Of a stretch of 35,512 nt of DNA, positions 34,945 to 35,512 are shown piece by piece. Source of the stretch: a virus. How positions within the stretch are numbered: the stretch's first letter is position 1; every line of letters begins with the position of its first letter. The translations under genes were made by a program, and so were the position numbers. The notes under the pieces were generated by a model. The model was given only the letters and a program-made list of their open reading frames with translations, searched no databases and had not been told where the DNA came from. The stretch spans positions 1 through 35,512 of the IMG/VR virus record IMGVR_UViG_3300023116_000141. One strand, 5' to 3'.

Positions 34945-34953
34945 GTATTTATC
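34945..34953 (-). promoter_or_regulatory. T4-type late promoter (GATAAATAC)
   Basis: The minus strand reads GATAAATAC, 8 nt beyond the terminator of the ncRNA, so the downstream genes form a separate late unit. Confidence 0.65.
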
Positions 34954-34961
34954 ACAAATAG

Positions 34962-34987
34962 AAAAAGCCCGCACAGTGGCGGGCTTT
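34962..34987 (-). terminator. Intrinsic terminator of the structured RNA
   Basis: The minus strand forms a 9-bp stem (AAAGCCCGC with GCGGGCTTT) around a 6-nt loop, followed by a short U tract. It ends the ncRNA transcript just before the next late promoter. Confidence 0.85.
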
Positions 34988-35199
34988 AAAATAAGGGTGG
35001 GTGAAGGACTTGGGTTTACCTCCAACTAAGCGCCTAGATACCTGTCTATGTTACGCCTAGAACCTTAGTTCTGCTTAGTATCGCAGTTAGCATACTCTAC
35101 GTCTCCGTAGTACATGCCGGGCACTACCCCTAACCAAGTGCGCTTATCCTCTCTAGCCAAGGATTGTTAGCGCCAACCCGTATAACAACGTCTTGTTAT
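34964..35199 (-). ncRNA. Structured noncoding RNA of about 235 nt, unknown class
   Basis: A promoter-to-terminator unit without a credible coding frame. Pairings read by eye, in plus-strand positions: 5' hairpin ATAACAA/TTGTTAT (35182-35199); stem-loop GCGCT...AGCGC with inner ATCCT/AGGAT (35140-35173); a closing helix ACTTGG/CCAAGT (35008-35013 with 35134-35139) enclosing three stems: AACTAAG/CTTAGTT with inner CTAG/CTAG (35024-35070), CTGC/GCAG (35071-35086), and GCAT+CTACG/CGTAG+ATGC (35090-35117, GAGA loop); and the terminator. No tmRNA, RNase P or tRNA hallmarks were recognised. It lies between the capsid gene and the next late gene. It could be a regulatory RNA, a host-targeting RNA or an undescribed phage RNA class. 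Confidence 0.65.
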
Positions 35200-35205
35200 A
35201 TTATT

Positions 35206-35233
35206 AATATAGCATCAATAAAATAAAAGTCAA
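35206..35233 (-). promoter_or_regulatory. Sigma70-like promoter of the structured RNA
   Basis: The minus strand carries TTGACT (35233-35228), a 16-nt spacer and TATATT (35211-35206). Each hexamer matches the sigma70 consensus at 5 of 6 positions. The predicted start, near 35199, coincides with the 5' hairpin. It differs from the GATAAATA late promoters of the neighbouring genes. Confidence 0.65.
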
Positions 35234-35255
35234 CCATTTTTTTTAAAAAAGTCAT

Positions 35256-35280
35256 AAAAAAACAGGGCCCGTAGGCCCTG
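35256..35280 (-). terminator. Intrinsic terminator of the major capsid gene
   Basis: CAGGGCC/GGCCCTG stem of 7 bp with a 4-nt loop (35263-35280), followed on the minus strand by seven T (35262-35256). It lies 28 nt after the capsid stop codon. Confidence 0.9.
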
Positions 35281-35308
35281 TTTAATACTTTTACTATCTA
35301 AGTAAAAA

Positions 35309-35512
35309 TTAGCTGAAGCTAACGTTACCGTTAGTGATTCCAACTAGACCTAGATAGTCAGCTGCGTTACCAAGAGATGACGCAGTGTTGTTTAGCTCAA
35401 CGTAGCCATAACGTGTCATGAATGATACGGTTGGCTCGAATGTGCCTGGGTCTAGGACAACGCCTGAGCTCATTAGTGGGATATATGGGCAGTAGAACGC
35501 TGCTGCGTCTGA
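35309..35512 (-). CDS. 23: Major capsid protein, C-terminal end (gp23-like), cut by window edge
   Basis: The last 67 residues of a minus-strand gene that enters from the right edge. They read AAAFYCPYIPLMSSG, then PGTFEPTVSFMTRYGYVELN, then a variable end NGNVSFS and a TAA at 35309-35311. The FYxPYxPL and GxxTRYG-type pattern resembles the C-terminus of T4 gp23 and its marine relatives, which build the capsid hexamers. Codon use is richer in C/G-ending codons than in the fibre genes, as expected for a very highly expressed gene. A strong terminator follows immediately. The vertex protein gp24 is a gp23 paralogue and cannot be fully excluded from this fragment. Confidence 0.8.
   Translation of the reverse strand, partial: SDAAAFYCPYIPLMSSGVVLDPGTFEPTVSFMTRYGYVELNNTASSLGNAADYLGLVGITNGNVSFS

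Noticed and set aside
34852-35025. N-terminal extension of the 132-aa gene
   Set aside because: The extended reading starts at a TTG and crosses a terminator, a late promoter and hairpins; the ATG at 34851 has a good ribosome site.
34964-35199. tmRNA or RNase P RNA as identity of the structured RNA
   Set aside because: No tag-peptide frame, tRNA-like ends or RNase P conserved core were seen.

Overview
The window looks like part of the genome of a T4-like marine myovirus (cyanophage- or pelagiphage-type). It is AT-rich and densely packed, and most genes lie on the minus strand. At the right edge is the C-terminus of a gp23-like major capsid protein. Six copies of a GATAAATA-type sequence and one AATAAATAC variant, resembling T4 late promoters (TATAAATA), sit just upstream of minus-strand structural genes. 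The host cannot be named: no photosynthesis gene, tRNA or integrase is visible.

Layout from right to left, the direction of minus-strand transcription. (1) The gp23 end and its terminator (35256-35512). (2) A separately transcribed, highly structured RNA of about 235 nt with its own sigma70-like promoter and terminator (34962-35233). (3) A long series of virion genes (34851 down to 13442): a small acidic protein, a fibre-like protein, four small related beta-rich proteins of 106-127 aa, two related beta-helix fibre proteins (870 and 906 aa), two very large related proteins (1572 and 1688 aa) that start with eight repeats resembling carbohydrate-binding modules, a glycine- and cysteine-rich fibre tip protein, and a tail-fibre assembly chaperone-like protein. 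(4) A 9.2-kb accessory island (4202-13374) arranged divergently around a short promoter region at 7827-7910. (5) More virion genes on the minus strand (4186 down to 1), ending in a large protein cut by the left edge.

The accessory island encodes three different flavin-dependent tryptophan-halogenase-family proteins, three 2-oxoglutarate/Fe(II) oxygenase-like proteins, a GT9-like glycosyltransferase and a NodU/TobZ-type O-carbamoyltransferase. Such an enzyme set is typical of natural-product or glycan tailoring. Because it interrupts the tail-fibre gene cluster, the most attractive inference is that it modifies a fibre, a surface glycan or a small molecule made during infection. No flavin reductase is visible in the window.

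The structural genes appear to have grown by duplication and domain shuffling. Beta-helix fibre modules occur in four proteins, a Cys-x-Arg-Asp module occurs five times in two proteins, one paralogue carries an inserted Asp-box beta-propeller-like domain, and one 53-bp block is identical between the two largest genes. Family assignments come from motifs read by eye, and no database search was run.
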